In this document: positions 12,007-24,772 of the stretch, one piece after another
Layout of the letters: each line of letters starts with the position of its first letter
Position numbering within the stretch: the stretch's first letter is position 1
Assembly: GCA_003342895.1 (NCBI GenBank)
Contig: PTFA01000011.1
Location: 1,384,629 to 1,448,628, forward strand
DNA length: 64,000 nt
Direction: 5' to 3'
Source: Casuarius casuarius
Lineage: Eukaryota > Chordata > Aves > Casuariiformes > Casuariidae
Program-made: the position numbers and the translations under genes
Notes under the pieces: model-generated
Database searches by the model: none
What the model was told of the DNA's origin: nothing
What the model saw: only the letters and a program-made list of their open reading frames with translations

Positions 12007-12936
12007 ATTTTATTATATTTAACATCCTTCATACTCTTCTGCGATAGCTTTGAAAACAGCGGGTTAGTCTGAAAAGGAAACAAATCATTTCCAAGCTTTA
12101 TGCACTTCCCCATGACCACTAGAGTAAAAATTTCTTCTCTTTTCCCAATCTGTTGTAATCGCTGGAAAGGAAAGCCCCTGGAAATGAGTGCTGTGTGGAA
12201 AGGCAGTGAGTGGCCCCGGGGACTTGTCGGCGCTCCCCTCGCACCCAAGTTGGGCAGCACGCTGAGCCTTGAAGGCATTTGACAACACACAGGGAGACCC
12301 AGGCCTGGTGGAGGGAGCCAGCCTGCTGGTCACTCTTCTCCAAGCGCTGGAATGTCTAATTGGTCTTATTTGATGTGATGTTGCAGGTTCTTCATCTATT
12401 CATTTCCTCTGGCACCCGCTGTTTCTTTTTATGAAGGCATGAGAGCGTCTCCTCAGCTAGAGGGAATTCTGGACTAGCTGTAGTAAGCTGTTTTTTATGG
12501 TTTATTACTGAAAGATTATACAGCTTAGAAGCACCCATGGTAATTATAAATTTAAGCCTTTCTCTTCCTATTTCAGGCGAGAACAAAATGCTGGTGGGTG
12601 GGTAACAGAACATGCCAATAAGTTGTCAGTGCAGAACACTTAAATGGCTTTCATTTGATACACATCTTCTAAGTGTCTTGTAAACAATGAGATACATAAT
12701 GGTTGAATGAATTCACCATTTTTGAGATGTATTGACTTTATTAAATAATTAGCTAACTTCTCATATGNTATAGGGCATTGCACCTCCAGTCTTTGGCTCA
12801 CAAGCATCCGGGCAGAAATATAAATGGCTGGACTTCCCAACCTGTGATTTCTGTCAAGTATTTCTTTTGGTCCCTAACTAAATTTTCTGGACCTTCTTCA
12901 TTTCCTACCCAGCCCCAGCTACCCCTTTTCCTTCAG
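12007..12936. other. non-genic stretch with a short GC-richer patch
   Basis: About 12,180-12,330 is GC-richer and open in several overlapping frames on both strands, up to 116 codons. No frame shows a recognisable domain, and the overlap of frames on both strands argues for composition rather than coding. The remainder is ordinary. Confidence 0.5.
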
Positions 12937-13208
12937 AAAAATGTTCAATGCTGTTTTCTTGAGGGAGGACNATGAAAGGCAGATGCCTACTGCTCCATCT
13001 GCTGGGATCTCCCAACTTGCCTGGGAACCACACACGACTGTAGACACCTCCATTGCGTCCGAGGTGCTTCTGCACCATCTGAAGCTGCNATTTGTTGCTC
13101 AGAGGGTGGACTCTGGTGTAATCAGTGATGAATCCCCAGGGTCAGTACCTGGAGAGCTACTTATTTGGGAATGCTATTTAGGGCTTGGGGAATCGTGGAG
13201 GAAAGCAG
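12937..13208 (+). other. putative exon (unidentified), + strand
   Basis: A 272-base segment starts after a strong acceptor (pyrimidine-rich, ending TTTTCCTTCAG at 12,936) and ends at a consensus donor, CAG|GTGAGT, at 13,208/13,209. One frame is open throughout, about 90 codons, with the start in phase to finish a codon and one base left over at the end. The other two frames contain stops within the first 12 codons. The translation has no domain I recognise. Two N calls (12,971 and 13,089) fall inside it. It could be a coding exon, a non-coding RNA exon, or chance. Confidence 0.28.
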
Positions 13209-14366
13209 GTGAGTGAGAGGTTGCTTTTGAAACAAAGCATGTCCTTTTTGACCACAAAATCCATCCAAAGGGATTTTTAGCCCTCGTATCTTGCAGATTA
13301 GTCTGGTATCAGGGGGTGAAGGCAATGCTCCATGGTTCAAAGCCTCTGTGTGCGCCTTTCATCTCTGAGCTGCTTTTCCCAAGAAGAGGCCCTGAGTGAT
13401 TAATCCCATGCCTGCAGCAGGGGCACTGGCTCGTGGCGCCATTACGTGTACTGGAGTGGTTGATGCTGCCTGGGTGCAGCATCACTGATGACGGCGGCCC
13501 ATGGAGGGTAGGGCCTGAGGAGATGGTGTTTTCCAGAAGATGTTGGGCTGTGAGCAGGTGGATCAAAGGAACTGAAAGGGGTGGGAGCTCTGAAGTCAGA
13601 GTCAGCGAGTTGCAGGCTTTGGGCAGGGTTGTTACAGGAGTGCCGCTCCGTGCTTTTTATTTGCTTGTGTTTTTTTGGTTGGTTGGTTTATTTTGAATTA
13701 CTTCTGTTGTTCAAGTTGCAATCACCTAGGTTTGTCCCAAAACTTCAGGCCAGTGGCTCTGTGAGTTACCTACCCTTTTTGATTGCTTTGCCCTCAAAAG
13801 CTTTCCCCTAAGGTTCCCCTGGCGGCTGGCTGNGACATGTCTGTCCCTCCTCTTGTCTGCAATGAATTTGGCAAACAAATTCTATGCCTCTGGTTTCCAG
13901 TATAGCCTGATGTAGCAATAAATAATGATCTGTCCCTGAAGCCAGTTAAAATAAATACGTCTTAAAATGTCTAATTAGAAATCAATCAAAGAGCTTATAT
14001 CTGCGTTTATTTCTTTCAAAAATATCCNGGTTTAATCTACAAAGCATAAATAATCTTTCCACCGGTAACATTAATGGCAGGACACTATATACATCTTTTC
14101 TGCGTAGAAATACAAATTGAACATATGTGCACACCCCTTCCCCCACAAATAGTGTGTGTTTGCATGATCAGTAAAGTTGGCAGCATGTGGAGCTTATATA
14201 TTTAAAGAAACACTTTGAGATTCTTTAAGGTTAGTTCATTTTATCCAATATTACTAAAATGATTGGGTAACAACTTCTGACAAATGGTCATGGTTTTACT
14301 GTTAACATTTGGCTTTTGTGCAGGTTTCCAAGCACTTTCTAATGAAGTCAGTATTGTGATCTCTGT
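13209..14366. other. non-genic stretch
   Basis: The first 600 bases are GC-richer, with frames up to 87 codons open on both strands and no recognisable product. From about 13,900 the sequence is AT-rich with TCTAATTAG- and AAATAAT-type motifs. No interspersed repeat identified. Confidence 0.5.
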
Positions 14367-14480
14367 TTCTGCAGATGGAAAAGCTGGGATGCAGAATGGG
14401 GATGTGACTTGCCTAAGGTTCCCAGAAACCCATGAAACTGGAGCTAAGTCCCCGAGTTCCCATCCAGTCCATTCGTTCTA
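14367..14480 (+). mobile_element. ancient MIR/L2-like fossil
   Basis: The segment runs GATGGAAAAGCTGGGATGCA, then a GTGACTTGCCTAAGGTTCCC block, then a GGAGCTAAGTCCC-like tail. It follows the order of the conserved region of MIR and L2 elements (GAGGAAACTGAGG, then GTGACTTGCCCAAGGTCAC, then a GAGC.GGGA motif). It is heavily diverged, as expected for a pre-avian insertion. The exact family needs a profile search. Confidence 0.55.
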
Positions 14481-14534
14481 GGCAGCTGTCAAGTACTATA
14501 AGCTTATTTGTGTTGCAAGAACACGTAGCAGCCT

Positions 14535-14700
14535 CTGCTGAGGTCAGGGCCACAGTGTGCATCAGACTGACAGACAGTAAGCAATCATCCCTGATCTGTA
14601 CATCTTGCAATCTAAATAGGCATAGCCAGGAGTAAAATGAGGGTGGAAAATTGTTGAAGTGACATGTATAAGACCAGACCTCAAGGGAGCGGGTAGCTTC
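14535..14700 (+). mobile_element. ancient amniote L2/MIR-class repeat fragment
   Basis: GAGGTCAGGGCCACAGTGTG is followed by CAGACAGTAAGC, CTTGCAATCTAAATAGGCA and an AAAATGAGGGTGG segment. The order matches a very common old repeat of turtles, crocodilians and birds, recalled as a GGTCAGGGCCCCATTGTGC element followed by a TTACAATCTAAATAG element. It lies next to the preceding fossil in the same orientation, so the two may be one broken copy or two insertions. Confidence 0.6.
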
Positions 14701-16750
14701 ACCAGGAAATTCTTGCATTTTTGGCCACTTCTGCTTTGGTGTTATGAAAACACAAGGCAATTGCTTCGAGGTAAACCTGCCATCCGCAGAACAACTTGTG
14801 AGCAGGAGGCTGGTGGAAGCAGAGCAGAGCCTGGGTCAAATATGGTATGAGACACTTGCAGCAGTGTAGTTTTTCTGTTAATAAATTTATTGGGCACACC
14901 TCTGAAATTCAGTGTCATATTCTGGTTTAATACAGCACATCAGAGGGGTTTGTCTTCTGCTTTCTTTTTAATGNCCATAGCTACTGTTCATGCTAAGCCA
15001 CAAGGGGTACCTTAATGAGCAGAAATGTGGCACTGGTTCAGCTCTATAACAGCCAACTAAAGCTGTCTGTTAGCAGGAAATGGGAATTTCTGTCTCAGTA
15101 TTTCCAGTAGCTCTTTCGTTCTTTCAACTGTTTCAAGATGATAACTTCTATGTGCTGATAGCATATCTTTGCTCAGTGGTTGCAGGCCTGTTCTTGTAGC
15201 CCCTAAACAGTAACTCTTCCAGTTTGATAAAAGATTCCTGTGTTCTAATTAGCTAAAAACAACAGTCCTCTCAACAGATGCATATTTTTGGCTAGCTCTA
15301 GTCAGGAGTAACTTAGTCAGATGCCTAGCTGCTAATTTAAACAAACAGATCCATGTTTATTCAGTGTACAAAATGCAGTCACTAAAAGGCGGGGGAGGGG
15401 ATCTGTTCTGAAGGTTTTACAGTAAAAATAATGTAAGATTCTTCCCTTGCTTCATGGAGTCGGANCAAGTGATTCTGCTGTCTAGCATTTCTTTTTCTTT
15501 TTTCCTCCCTCCATTTGCATGCGTTTTCCTCAACTTGGTTATGGTTGTGATCCCTCCCAAAAGGGAGACAATTCTGGAAGTTAATTTAATAAACAAATAG
15601 ATGGGTTCTACAAGTTACCTATGCTAATACCCACACCACAGGTGCATATTTGTGCAGCTGCCCAGATAGTGGTAGGTTTCCATGACATTTCTATCTGGGC
15701 ATCTTTCCATCACTGGATAGAAGCCATTGCTTTATAGCTCATGGTGGAAGGCTGATTCCTTTAAAGTCATGCGAGGACTTTGTCAGGAGCAGATGTGCCA
15801 CTGGTCAAGGGCAAACTGTGTAGTTCAGATCTGACCAGGTGTGTGCCTGTGATTACTACATCAGTGTATAACTAGAAGACTTGCACCAATAATTAGAAGT
15901 ACTGGTTAAGCAATCACACTTGTTGGTGTCACTGAGCAGAAAGAAGGGGCCTGTAGCCCATCTCTTCTAGCTCGGCGAGTGGGGACAGGCTGTCCTTTAT
16001 AGATTTAACTCTTGCCACCTGTATTCCCCCACAGCACTCCATTATCCGTTAAGGTTTTTAAGGGAAACAGGGTGGCAATTAAGCCTGGTATGGCAGTACA
16101 AGCCCTGGGCTTGCTGAGAAATCTATCTATAAATGAATTAACAGCACAAATAATTCCAGCTAATTGGAGGTTTACACTCCCCAAATAACTTGATTCTCTC
16201 TTTTACTTAATTAAGTTGACAGTTCTTTTGGGATGGAATAGCAAATGATTCAGCAACTATTAGAGTAAATATTTTTTCCACTAAATATTTTCAAATAGCC
16301 CAGACTTTTTCTGTTAGCTTAGAATTTGCCAGAGAATCAAGATAGGTTGTTTTATTATTACATCTTTAATTGTGTTTGCTTATTTCAGAAGATGAAGGTA
16401 AGCTAAACTTCATTTACATTCCCAAGTTCAGTTGAAAAGTAGGGACTACAAATTAGTATTCTTGATCAGTGAGGTAGGGTCTTTAGAGAAATGCCAACAG
16501 GACTGACAACTTTCAAAATGATGACACAGATATAAAGCTGCTGTGCTTGGATAACAAACCTGCATGTTGCTCATGGTTTAAGCAAGCTTCTTGCAAATCT
16601 ACACAAGTTTAAGTTCTTAATATAGGGGAGAACAGAAGAAAGCTAGCAAGCATTGCACAGATGATTTCTCCCTAAATGATGTGAAAAAGGTAAAGATTTG
16701 GAACACCCTCAAAATTTTCGGTTGGCTTCCAGCTTATCTGAGCTTTTCAC
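14701..16750. other. non-genic stretch containing a motif-rich block
   Basis: No coding frame of note. From about 15,560 to 16,320 the sequence is rich in motifs and palindromic sites and lacks repeat signatures. The rest is unremarkable. Confidence 0.5.
15560..16320. promoter_or_regulatory. candidate enhancer-like conserved block
   Basis: Within about 50 bases it contains an E-box CAGGTG (15,640s), an E-box CAGCTG (about 15,656) and an 11-base inverted repeat whose arms are both GATA-type sites (TGCCCAGATAG at 15,659-15,669, CTATCTGGGCA at 15,691-15,701). Further on it has repeated TAAT-core motifs, including CTAATTGG near 16,160 and TTAATTAAG near 16,207. Such clustering suggests regulatory DNA. 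No conservation data are available to me. Confidence 0.25.
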
Positions 16751-16822
16751 CTCTTCTCTCGCTCTCTCGCTCTCTCGCCCTCGCCCTCCCTCCCTCCCTC
16801 CCTCTTCCTCTCTTTCTTTCCC
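16751..16822 (+). repeat. polypyrimidine tract with (GCTCTCTC)n and (CCCT)n
   Basis: Three GCTCTCTC-type octamers pass into GCCCTC and then CCCT units, ending in CT-rich sequence. It is almost pure pyrimidine on the + strand, so it could adopt H-DNA. It is a low-complexity repeat. Confidence 0.8.
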
Positions 16823-19800
16823 AAAAGGATCTTTAATACTTAAAGATGGTGGAACCCCACATATACCAAATCACTGTACTGTTTTGTAACCTTCAGATTA
16901 AGAGCCTCACTGGGAAACAAAATTGACTATCAAATCAAAGTGTCCAACCTTCTATTCCACATGCTAGTGACCCTTGGATAGTGCCATACCAACCACTGAG
17001 CAGCAATAAAATATCTTTCTTTCCTATTTGTTTCTTCTTGTACTTATATTAAAGACGCATGAGTATAAAGACACTTATGCTATTGAGAGCATCTCCTTTC
17101 AAGACGACTACATTCCAGACTCCTTTTTGTGTTAGGACCAGGTGAGAGGAGGTTTGACAAAGATTTCTGTTCTCCTCTAGTCTTTAATAATAACGTAAGG
17201 CTGGATGGTCAAGAATTTCCATGTTGGGATTTAAGGATTAGGGACACTATTAAAACACTTTTTTAAAGACAGGAAGAAAAACAGGAGAACAACAAGGATG
17301 AAAAACAGATGGTAGATGCCTTTTTCAGGGAAATAAAGTTAGAAAGGTGCTCTTGCTCTCTGTTTCCTTGGAATCGTTAAATGAGCTGGTCCTTTTGTTA
17401 AGGAAATAATTTAACCAAAAGCTAATGGCTACAGTGCTGTTTGTCATTAACTTGTACCTGCCAATAAACAAGGAAATCCATCTGTTGTGTAGTCACTTTC
17501 TACATGGGTCCACAAAGACACGTTCCACATGTCAATGTTCACAGGGAAAATAAGGAAGGAGACTGCAAGGCCACCCAAATCCTTTGCAGATAGAAGATTT
17601 GCCTAATGAAACTAAGAGCAGGTCGAAGACAACAGACCCATGTGCAGCAGCGCTTTTCTGTTTCTCCCTATTGTGTTATTACTTCTCTAGCAAAAGCTTT
17701 CGTCCGCTGTTTCCATTCTCATCCTCTTCCCTTNATACTCAGCATCCTGATTGATAGAAATTTCATTTCAGCTCAGTCCTGCACTTAATTTTTCTGCCCC
17801 TTGTTGTTCTTCCGCTGTTTGTTTTTCTTTTCACTGTTATATTTCCTGCTGGCACCAGTGATTCAAATTAGTGGATGTGTTTGGAGCAGGACCACGTTGG
17901 ATGTCCAAGTGCTGTCGGCTGTCCAAGCACAGGTCTGCCCTGCTTATTCCCTTTCCTCCCCCTGAAAGCATTTGGGCTTCACTGATGGACATGGAAACAC
18001 TTTGTCTTCAAGCAAAAGGGCAGGCTCCCTAATTTTGTATGTTGCTGATACTTGAGGGNTTTTTTTTTATTTTTATTTTATTGGATTTGATCATCAGCAG
18101 ATGTTGCAAAGCAAATAAACCATACGCAGCGGTTGTTAGACATTACTCATGGGGTAATCCCTTTATCCAAATGTAAAAGTTAAACATGTGAAACCATATC
18201 CTTAGATAACTGGAGAAGTTCAGTACATACTCAGAAAGCCCCTACAACTAATCCACTTCGTGTCTGATACGGTCCATCCTCTCTTAAGGAAGGTAGGCAG
18301 ATCAAGGGAAGATGGATTTGTGACTATGCTTTTAAACAAATTTAAGCTAACCACAGAGGGACAAATTGATTGCTGATGTAACGTTGCTGACTTCAGTGGA
18401 TTTACACTAGGGATTAACGTAGTCCTTTCTCTAATACATATTTTCAGGAGGGAGGAAGATGTTTTTATATGAATTACACACAAGATCTGCTGGCATATAA
18501 ACAAATCAAACAAAGAATCGTTCCCTTCTCAGACATCTGTTAGCATGAATGTCCAAGTCTTGTGTATCTGCCACAGGTTGTTGTAATATAGCTGCATTAC
18601 TTTAACAAAAAACCAATAACCATTTGGTTTTTACTTTAAACAAGAACTTATGAAAATGGCTTTCAGGTGGAGGGAGGGGTGATTTGGCAGGGTTCCCTTG
18701 GCAGGGCTGTGGATTACACATGAGGGAAAGTTGTTTGGTGGTGGAGTAGACAAATTGCTTAACAATTAATAAAAATAATGCCTTGCATTTATATATGACA
18801 AAGTGCTGTGCAGGAATTCTTCTCCCCAGCTGCTCTCTACCAATAAACTATAGTCAGTTCTGTAGGTTTTTAAATTACACATGGCAAAGTGGAATAGTGC
18901 TTTAAAAAGGGGTGGCACCTTGCTGATTTGCACAAGTAAAAATGTGGTTTCACAGACTACAAATTGGACCAGTTTATCTAGACTACACAACCCTGCTTCT
19001 AAAAGTCTTGTAATCTTCAGGGCCCAACACCAGCCAGAGCTTTAGTTTTAGGTGAAGTAAAACTGAGAAAACCATTTTAAACATCAAGTCCTGCTGAAGC
19101 AAAGTTGTCTTGACTAGATCTGGAACCAAATGAGAGGAAGAGAAAGGAAAGGAGATTCTTTCAAATACTAGTTTTTCAGCTGTAGTTGTTACTTCCTAGT
19201 CTCCAAATTGAAAAGTTTCAAAATATAATTATGTACTTTTTTTTGTTTAATTTTAAGAGGAAAGCTGGTAACACTTTTACATGTACATAAACTGAAATGA
19301 AAGGTACAGGAGGACTCATGTTTTTATAGATCTACGTGTCTGCTGGTACCATAACCCTTTCAATTTGCCCTTTTTAATTTGTGTTTTCATGTAGCTCTTC
19401 AGTTGTTCCATTTATCCATCTGTAATCNTGCTTCTCTTCACCTACTGACTTCGTGTGAGCTCCGTTTCCTACATAAATTGGCTTTATCTCTAACAATTTC
19501 TCCCATTCTATCCATGTGCTTCTAAGTGTTTTATTCTAAGTACAGGACTAGTACAATATAGTCTGTAGAAAGTCATTAAAAGAACAGCCACATCTGTTTA
19601 GGACTTGTATAAGTCAATTTTCATCTGCACTGGAGCAGCTTTAGAATTTTAATTCTTGTTTTACAAAGTGACTGGGACACTAGAGAGCCAAAGCATGATA
19701 TAAAGTAATGAAAGGCTCCTGACTAACTTCTTAAAATCACAGAGGTGTGTTTGAAAATGTTTTTCTTCTACAGCTTCTGATGAATGTATGGTGGGGTTTT

Positions 19801-22800
19801 AATTCTGCAGTTCCTCTCTTAAGAGAGAGGTCATATCAGCCAAATCATAGCTGACTCAGAGGGGGAAAAATTGGCCTTGCTTTCCGTAAAGCAGCATATG
19901 GGTTTATTCTGCCGACAGCTCTGCAATCAAACACCCTCTGTGAGGGTGCCATGTCGTATGCTCCAGGCATGTTGGGCTACGTTGTGCCTCTAGAGTGCCT
20001 TTCTGAAGTGCTACCAGCCAGTTCTGCTTTCCTACTAAGAACACTCTGGATGTCTCTTGCTTCCTGAAAGCAATTTTCCTCACAAGTCTTGACAGTACAG
20101 ACTGTTTCCCTTGGGTGGGGGAAAGAGGTTTCTTGGGATCGCTGTGCTGTCAGCAAATGTCAATTTTTCTGCAAAGAAATACAGATTCTTGAATGTAGTT
20201 TTGCTTCCTAATGTAGTGTACGTGGCTTTCCTTGCACTGACAAAGTTCTATCAATCACAATTAGAAGTAAGATGATGTAAGCATTTCCTCTTTTTGGAAG
20301 ATATAATTGAATATATGAACTACATAGCCAGCATTTTCCCTGTGTTAATCCCTAGTGTTTTATATTTGAGATCGATTTGTTCCTCTGTGAATAGCTACAT
20401 TCAACATTAAAGACTGAGGTTTGGGGCAAGATTGTGTCATTTTGCTCAGAGTGCTAAAGCTAAACGAACTAAAATTCAAGAAGCATGGTGGAAGTCTTAG
20501 AGACTGGATTTGCTGTACAACCGGAAACTGATGCAATATTTGCTTTTGTTTTTTTCAGTAGCATTTGAAATTGATAGGATTGAGATAAATTCTCCTGTTG
20601 CTGCATTAGTGTAAAATAATCATTTTATACCTACTTTCCCTATAGGTGCACTCTCCCAAGTCATCTTGTTTNAAATGATTGCCTGGGGCTTGATAGATCA
20701 AACATTTTCATTCATTTCATTAAAAACTGCCATATTTACAGGTGTATCAGGGAAGACTGAATGCTTCTCTGTTTTATTTGAAATTTACAGATCCCCCTAA
20801 CTGGAGTATTTTGGCCCAGTATAGCAAATATGTTATGAAGTAGACCTCAGCTGATGATTCGCCTTGCTAAATCTCGTGTAAATGATTGCTCAGAAATGCT
20901 GAGGGGAAATAAATAATAAAAAATCACTTTCAGGATGTGGATCAATGTAGGACCTGACATACCTCCATCTAGTTCATTCATTCGCATTCAGAAGTGAGGA
21001 CTTGCATGGTGTTGCACTGAATCGTTGCACTGACTTTTTTAGAAATTTATAGGTTGGTAGAAAGGACATACAGGTGGCCAAGAAGCAAAGCGGTGCTCCA
21101 GCATTTCCTGGCTCTGGGTCTGGCAGGAGAGGAGCTGCCTGAGGCTGGCTCTGCGGGAGTGCCTGTCAGCTGTGTGGGGAGTCAGGGCTCTTGGCGAGCA
21201 CCACCGGTCCAACTGTGCATGGGGTGGGCAGGCTCTCTGTGACCGCAGCCTCCGAGCTAAGGAGCCCGAAGAAGGCTTTGCTCTTGCAAATCAAATGAAT
21301 AGATGATGACCAGTGGAGGGCTTGTCTATACTCAGCTGCTGTGCTTGCCTGCAGCAATAATGTCAAAATGGTTTGCTTATTTTTTGTGAAAACTTCTTTT
21401 CCTTTCTGAGACGGACTTGATTTTCTAATCAGCTTAAGGTAATGCAAGTTGCTTTGAGATAAAAAAGAAACAAGCCACTCTTAAAGAATATCAGCCTAAA
21501 GGTCTGTGCTGGTTAAGTTGAATCTCTATAACTAAATAGTGCCTTTGGGATGTTGGCTGTTCTGAATTAGAGCAGGGAACTCTGACTTGTTTCAGCTTTC
21601 ACAAGATATCAATATTTCACCCTCAGTCCCAAGCAGGTGGGAAGGTAGGCTCCTCCATCAGGATTTTTAAGGATCTCCTTGGCCATTGAATCCACGTGCT
21701 TACTGTCAAATCTTTCACAAATGCATCAGGCTTTCTCTTACAAACAGTTAAGTTTCTTGTGTCCCGTGCTTCTTGCATCTTTCTAGGATTCCATCCACTA
21801 ACTTTCTATGTTAAACTTCTTAGTCGGCTGACAGCCGTTTGCTCTCGAGCCAATATTCTCTTTACTGCCTCCCTACCTGCCAGCAGGCTGGCCTGGGCTG
21901 TTTCAGACTGGTGAACTGCACGTAGATGGTCACCACCACATTTCCACATTGCTGTGGTCTACTAAGAGGTGTCACTGAAATGTGATTTAAATAGTTCCCC
22001 ATAGACATGGATTGAAACCATATTGAATAACAGGTGCTATTTTACTTCAGCATGTACATCTAAGTGTCCATTATGAGTTTTCTTGTAATTATTAAAAACA
22101 AAGCAATACTAATTACTAGTATTTGCTAGTAAAGATGCCTCTAGTCAGAAGCTGTCAATGTTGTCCTGATTTTCCCCTACTAGGTTCAACATGATGTGTT
22201 CAGGTGACTGGTAAAAGAAATGTATGTTTGGCTCGGTTTTTAAATTCCCCAGGCAGCCTTGGTCTGGCATTAGCAAAACTAATTTCCCTTGAATGTTTTC
22301 TTAGTTAATTTTCTGTAAATGAGAACACTTAAGTATCTACAAACCACCAACAGCAGCTAAGATATTTCTCTAATCAAGTACATCCTTCTAAATGCAGTTT
22401 AAGGACCATTTAAGGAGGATTCTCAATGATACCTCTGCAAATTTACTTGAGTAAATTTTGTATGAGCCCTTACCAGAGCTCTTGGGCAAACAAAGCTTTA
22501 CTCTGCCAACTAATAACCTACTGTATTGAGAGCTGTGTAGCATTTGGAGCAGTGAACCTGTAGACCTACTGAACTTACTGTGTTCTGCAGCATAATGTTC
22601 ATGCATTCATAGGGGAAGTTGTGAATCAACATGGACTTCTCTAAATAGATATGTTCCTTAAGGTAGAAGAATTGTGTACTATCAACACATGCAATGTACT
22701 TCAAAGCTAAGAATTTGCAAAGGTATAGAGGAAACTGGTGAAACATGGGAACAAAAGGTCACTTCAGATTGCTGATTGCTTATTACTTTCCAAATAAACA

Positions 22801-23380
22801 ACATGGAGACTGCAAAACACAAAGAAAAGAAGAGGCAGAGTTGTCTATTTATACTTTAAATTCTTTGTCTAACCAACACTTAGTATTTATAAATCACTTA
22901 CATGGTCAGGGTGCACACATACAAGAAGCACATCTTTCAACCGAGGACTCAATTTGCATCAAGTTGAAGTGCCTGCTTAGTTTTCAGTTTCTTATTACTT
23001 CTATTTTTCTCCAGTCTTGTTTCAGTGTCCTCCTTTCTATTTGAATTTTGTGTACCACTTTCCCAGTGTGATACAGCAAAGGTCTTCTCTATCATCATTT
23101 GAATAACTGCTGAAAATTCCCAATTTTTTTAGTAGAGCTTTTAAAGAAGAGGTTTTATGTCTTGTGCCATGGTTTCCTAATTGCTAACAGGGAAATGCAA
23201 AGAGGCCAACCAGGGGAGCACTGTAAATCCACATTCCTAAAAATCCGAAGAGATACTCAAATCAAAAAAGACATACAAAGATATTCAAGGTAATTCTTCT
23301 TAAAAGCAATCCTTAACAACAGTAATAAACTTACTCAGTGTAGCGGAGGCTTAACTAAAATACACCAAGTCTGTAGCCTC
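16823..23380. other. non-genic stretch
   Basis: No supported gene. The longest frames are about 99 codons. Contents: a probable ancient repeat motif (18,378-18,420), a T-rich tract after 18,060, a possible non-coding conserved block around 20,540-20,780 (AT-rich, no repeat features), and a GC-richer patch at 21,060-21,270 where overlapping frames are open on both strands. Nothing else is recognisable. Confidence 0.5.
18378..18420 (+). mobile_element. possible ancient amniote repeat fragment
   Basis: CTGACTTCAGTGGATTTACA followed by CTAGGG resembles a motif widespread in old amniote repeats (a TGACTTCAATGG core followed by a TTACAC block). Only about 40 bases are recognisable, so the call is weak. 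Confidence 0.3.
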
Positions 23381-23400
23381 TTCCCCCCCCTCCCCCCCCT
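23381..23400. repeat. C-run pair
   Basis: Two runs of eight C residues are separated by a single T. Simple repeat. Confidence 0.8.
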
Positions 23401-24707
23401 TGCCAAGAAAAAATCCACTTGAATCCTTTCAAAAACCTAAAACCTTGAATAGATTGTTCCACTGGAAACGTGACAAGAGAAGAAGTTTCATGAGTCTGAA
23501 AGGTGCAGAGGCGATTCAACTCCCAGTGACTCCTGCAGTCCATTACTCAGACATCCAAAGGCAACTTCTACCTGGCAAGAATAGCTGGGGAAAGTATCTC
23601 CTCATCCTCAACCTCTTAATTCTGGGAAAGGAAGAAGAAAGTTGTGGTGTCACACCTCATTCTGATGGTCATCCCAGGAGTCCTTGACTCTGGAGGTAGC
23701 GCATAGCTGTGTGTCTGGTCACCACGAAAGAAGTCAAATAGGGGTAGCTGGAGCATTTTGTAGACTCCTAACTGCCCAAAAGCAATTCTTTCCAGGTGTT
23801 TTTTATCTAAATACAGAGAGCATCACACTATTAATCTGTCACTGAGGCAACATGAATGATTTCTGCTGCTTTTTGCCTCTAAATTTACATTATGGAAGTG
23901 CTGAAAGTTGCTGTGTTAATTAAGATTGCTTAAACAAGTATTCTGTACATTTCTTGGCTTTCTTCTGTAGCACAGAACAGTTCTGATGTCTTCTTCAGAA
24001 AAATGTAGCCTTTACTGCTTTTGTGTCACTGCCTCGTTGAATTTCCAAAAAGCTCTTGGTTTAAGAAACTTTGAACTGAAACACCTCTTTAAGAAGGTGA
24101 AAAAACTTAGAAGTAGTATAAGAGGATGGAGTTCCCCCCTTCTTTCTCCCAGATGTATTCTCATAAAGATGCTCCCCATGCAGTCCACATGTATTCTCTT
24201 TGGGCTATAAATTCTCAAAAATATTTTTATGGAGATGTATTAACTCTGACTTCTGGAGGAGAACTAAGGATCATTTGTCTTGGAACTTTTATTGCTGATG
24301 CCTTTGGAAGGGTGATGGCTGAAGATACAAATCAAAAATAAAGGAGGAAAAGAATTACTACTTGTTAGAGACCTTTATCTTTTCTGCCAATCTATAGAGG
24401 TGTGTGAAATAGCCCGGATTACAGATCAAAAATGAAACTCAGTTAAGAGAGACCAAAACCCCATAAACTTTAAAATACAATATTGGTACTGAATAGGTTG
24501 CTTGCTGAGACCTGAGCTTTAGTGATCTGTTCCTCCAGCTGAGGTCTGTGGAATATTTATCTTCTGGATAGCACCAGTAGATGGTGAGCTAGCTGGTGTT
24601 GTAGTCTTGCCAACCTTCTTCAATGTTGTCTGTTAAAACACACTAAAGACTGTGCAAATGAATTACCTTCCTAATTTATTTTGCTGGTGATACCAATTGC
24701 TAGGATT

Positions 24708-24772
24708 GCCGAAGGAAAGCGGAGCCATCCGTCGGGAGGTATTGACACATATAACCTCGGGCGATGTCCTTG
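24708..24772. other. CpG-dense patch
   Basis: Six CpG dinucleotides occur in about 65 bases of otherwise CpG-poor AT-rich DNA, for example GCCGAAGG, AGCGGAG, CCGTCGGG and CCTCGGGCGATG. Local CpG retention can mark unmethylated or conserved regulatory sequence. No coding frame explains it. Confidence 0.35.
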
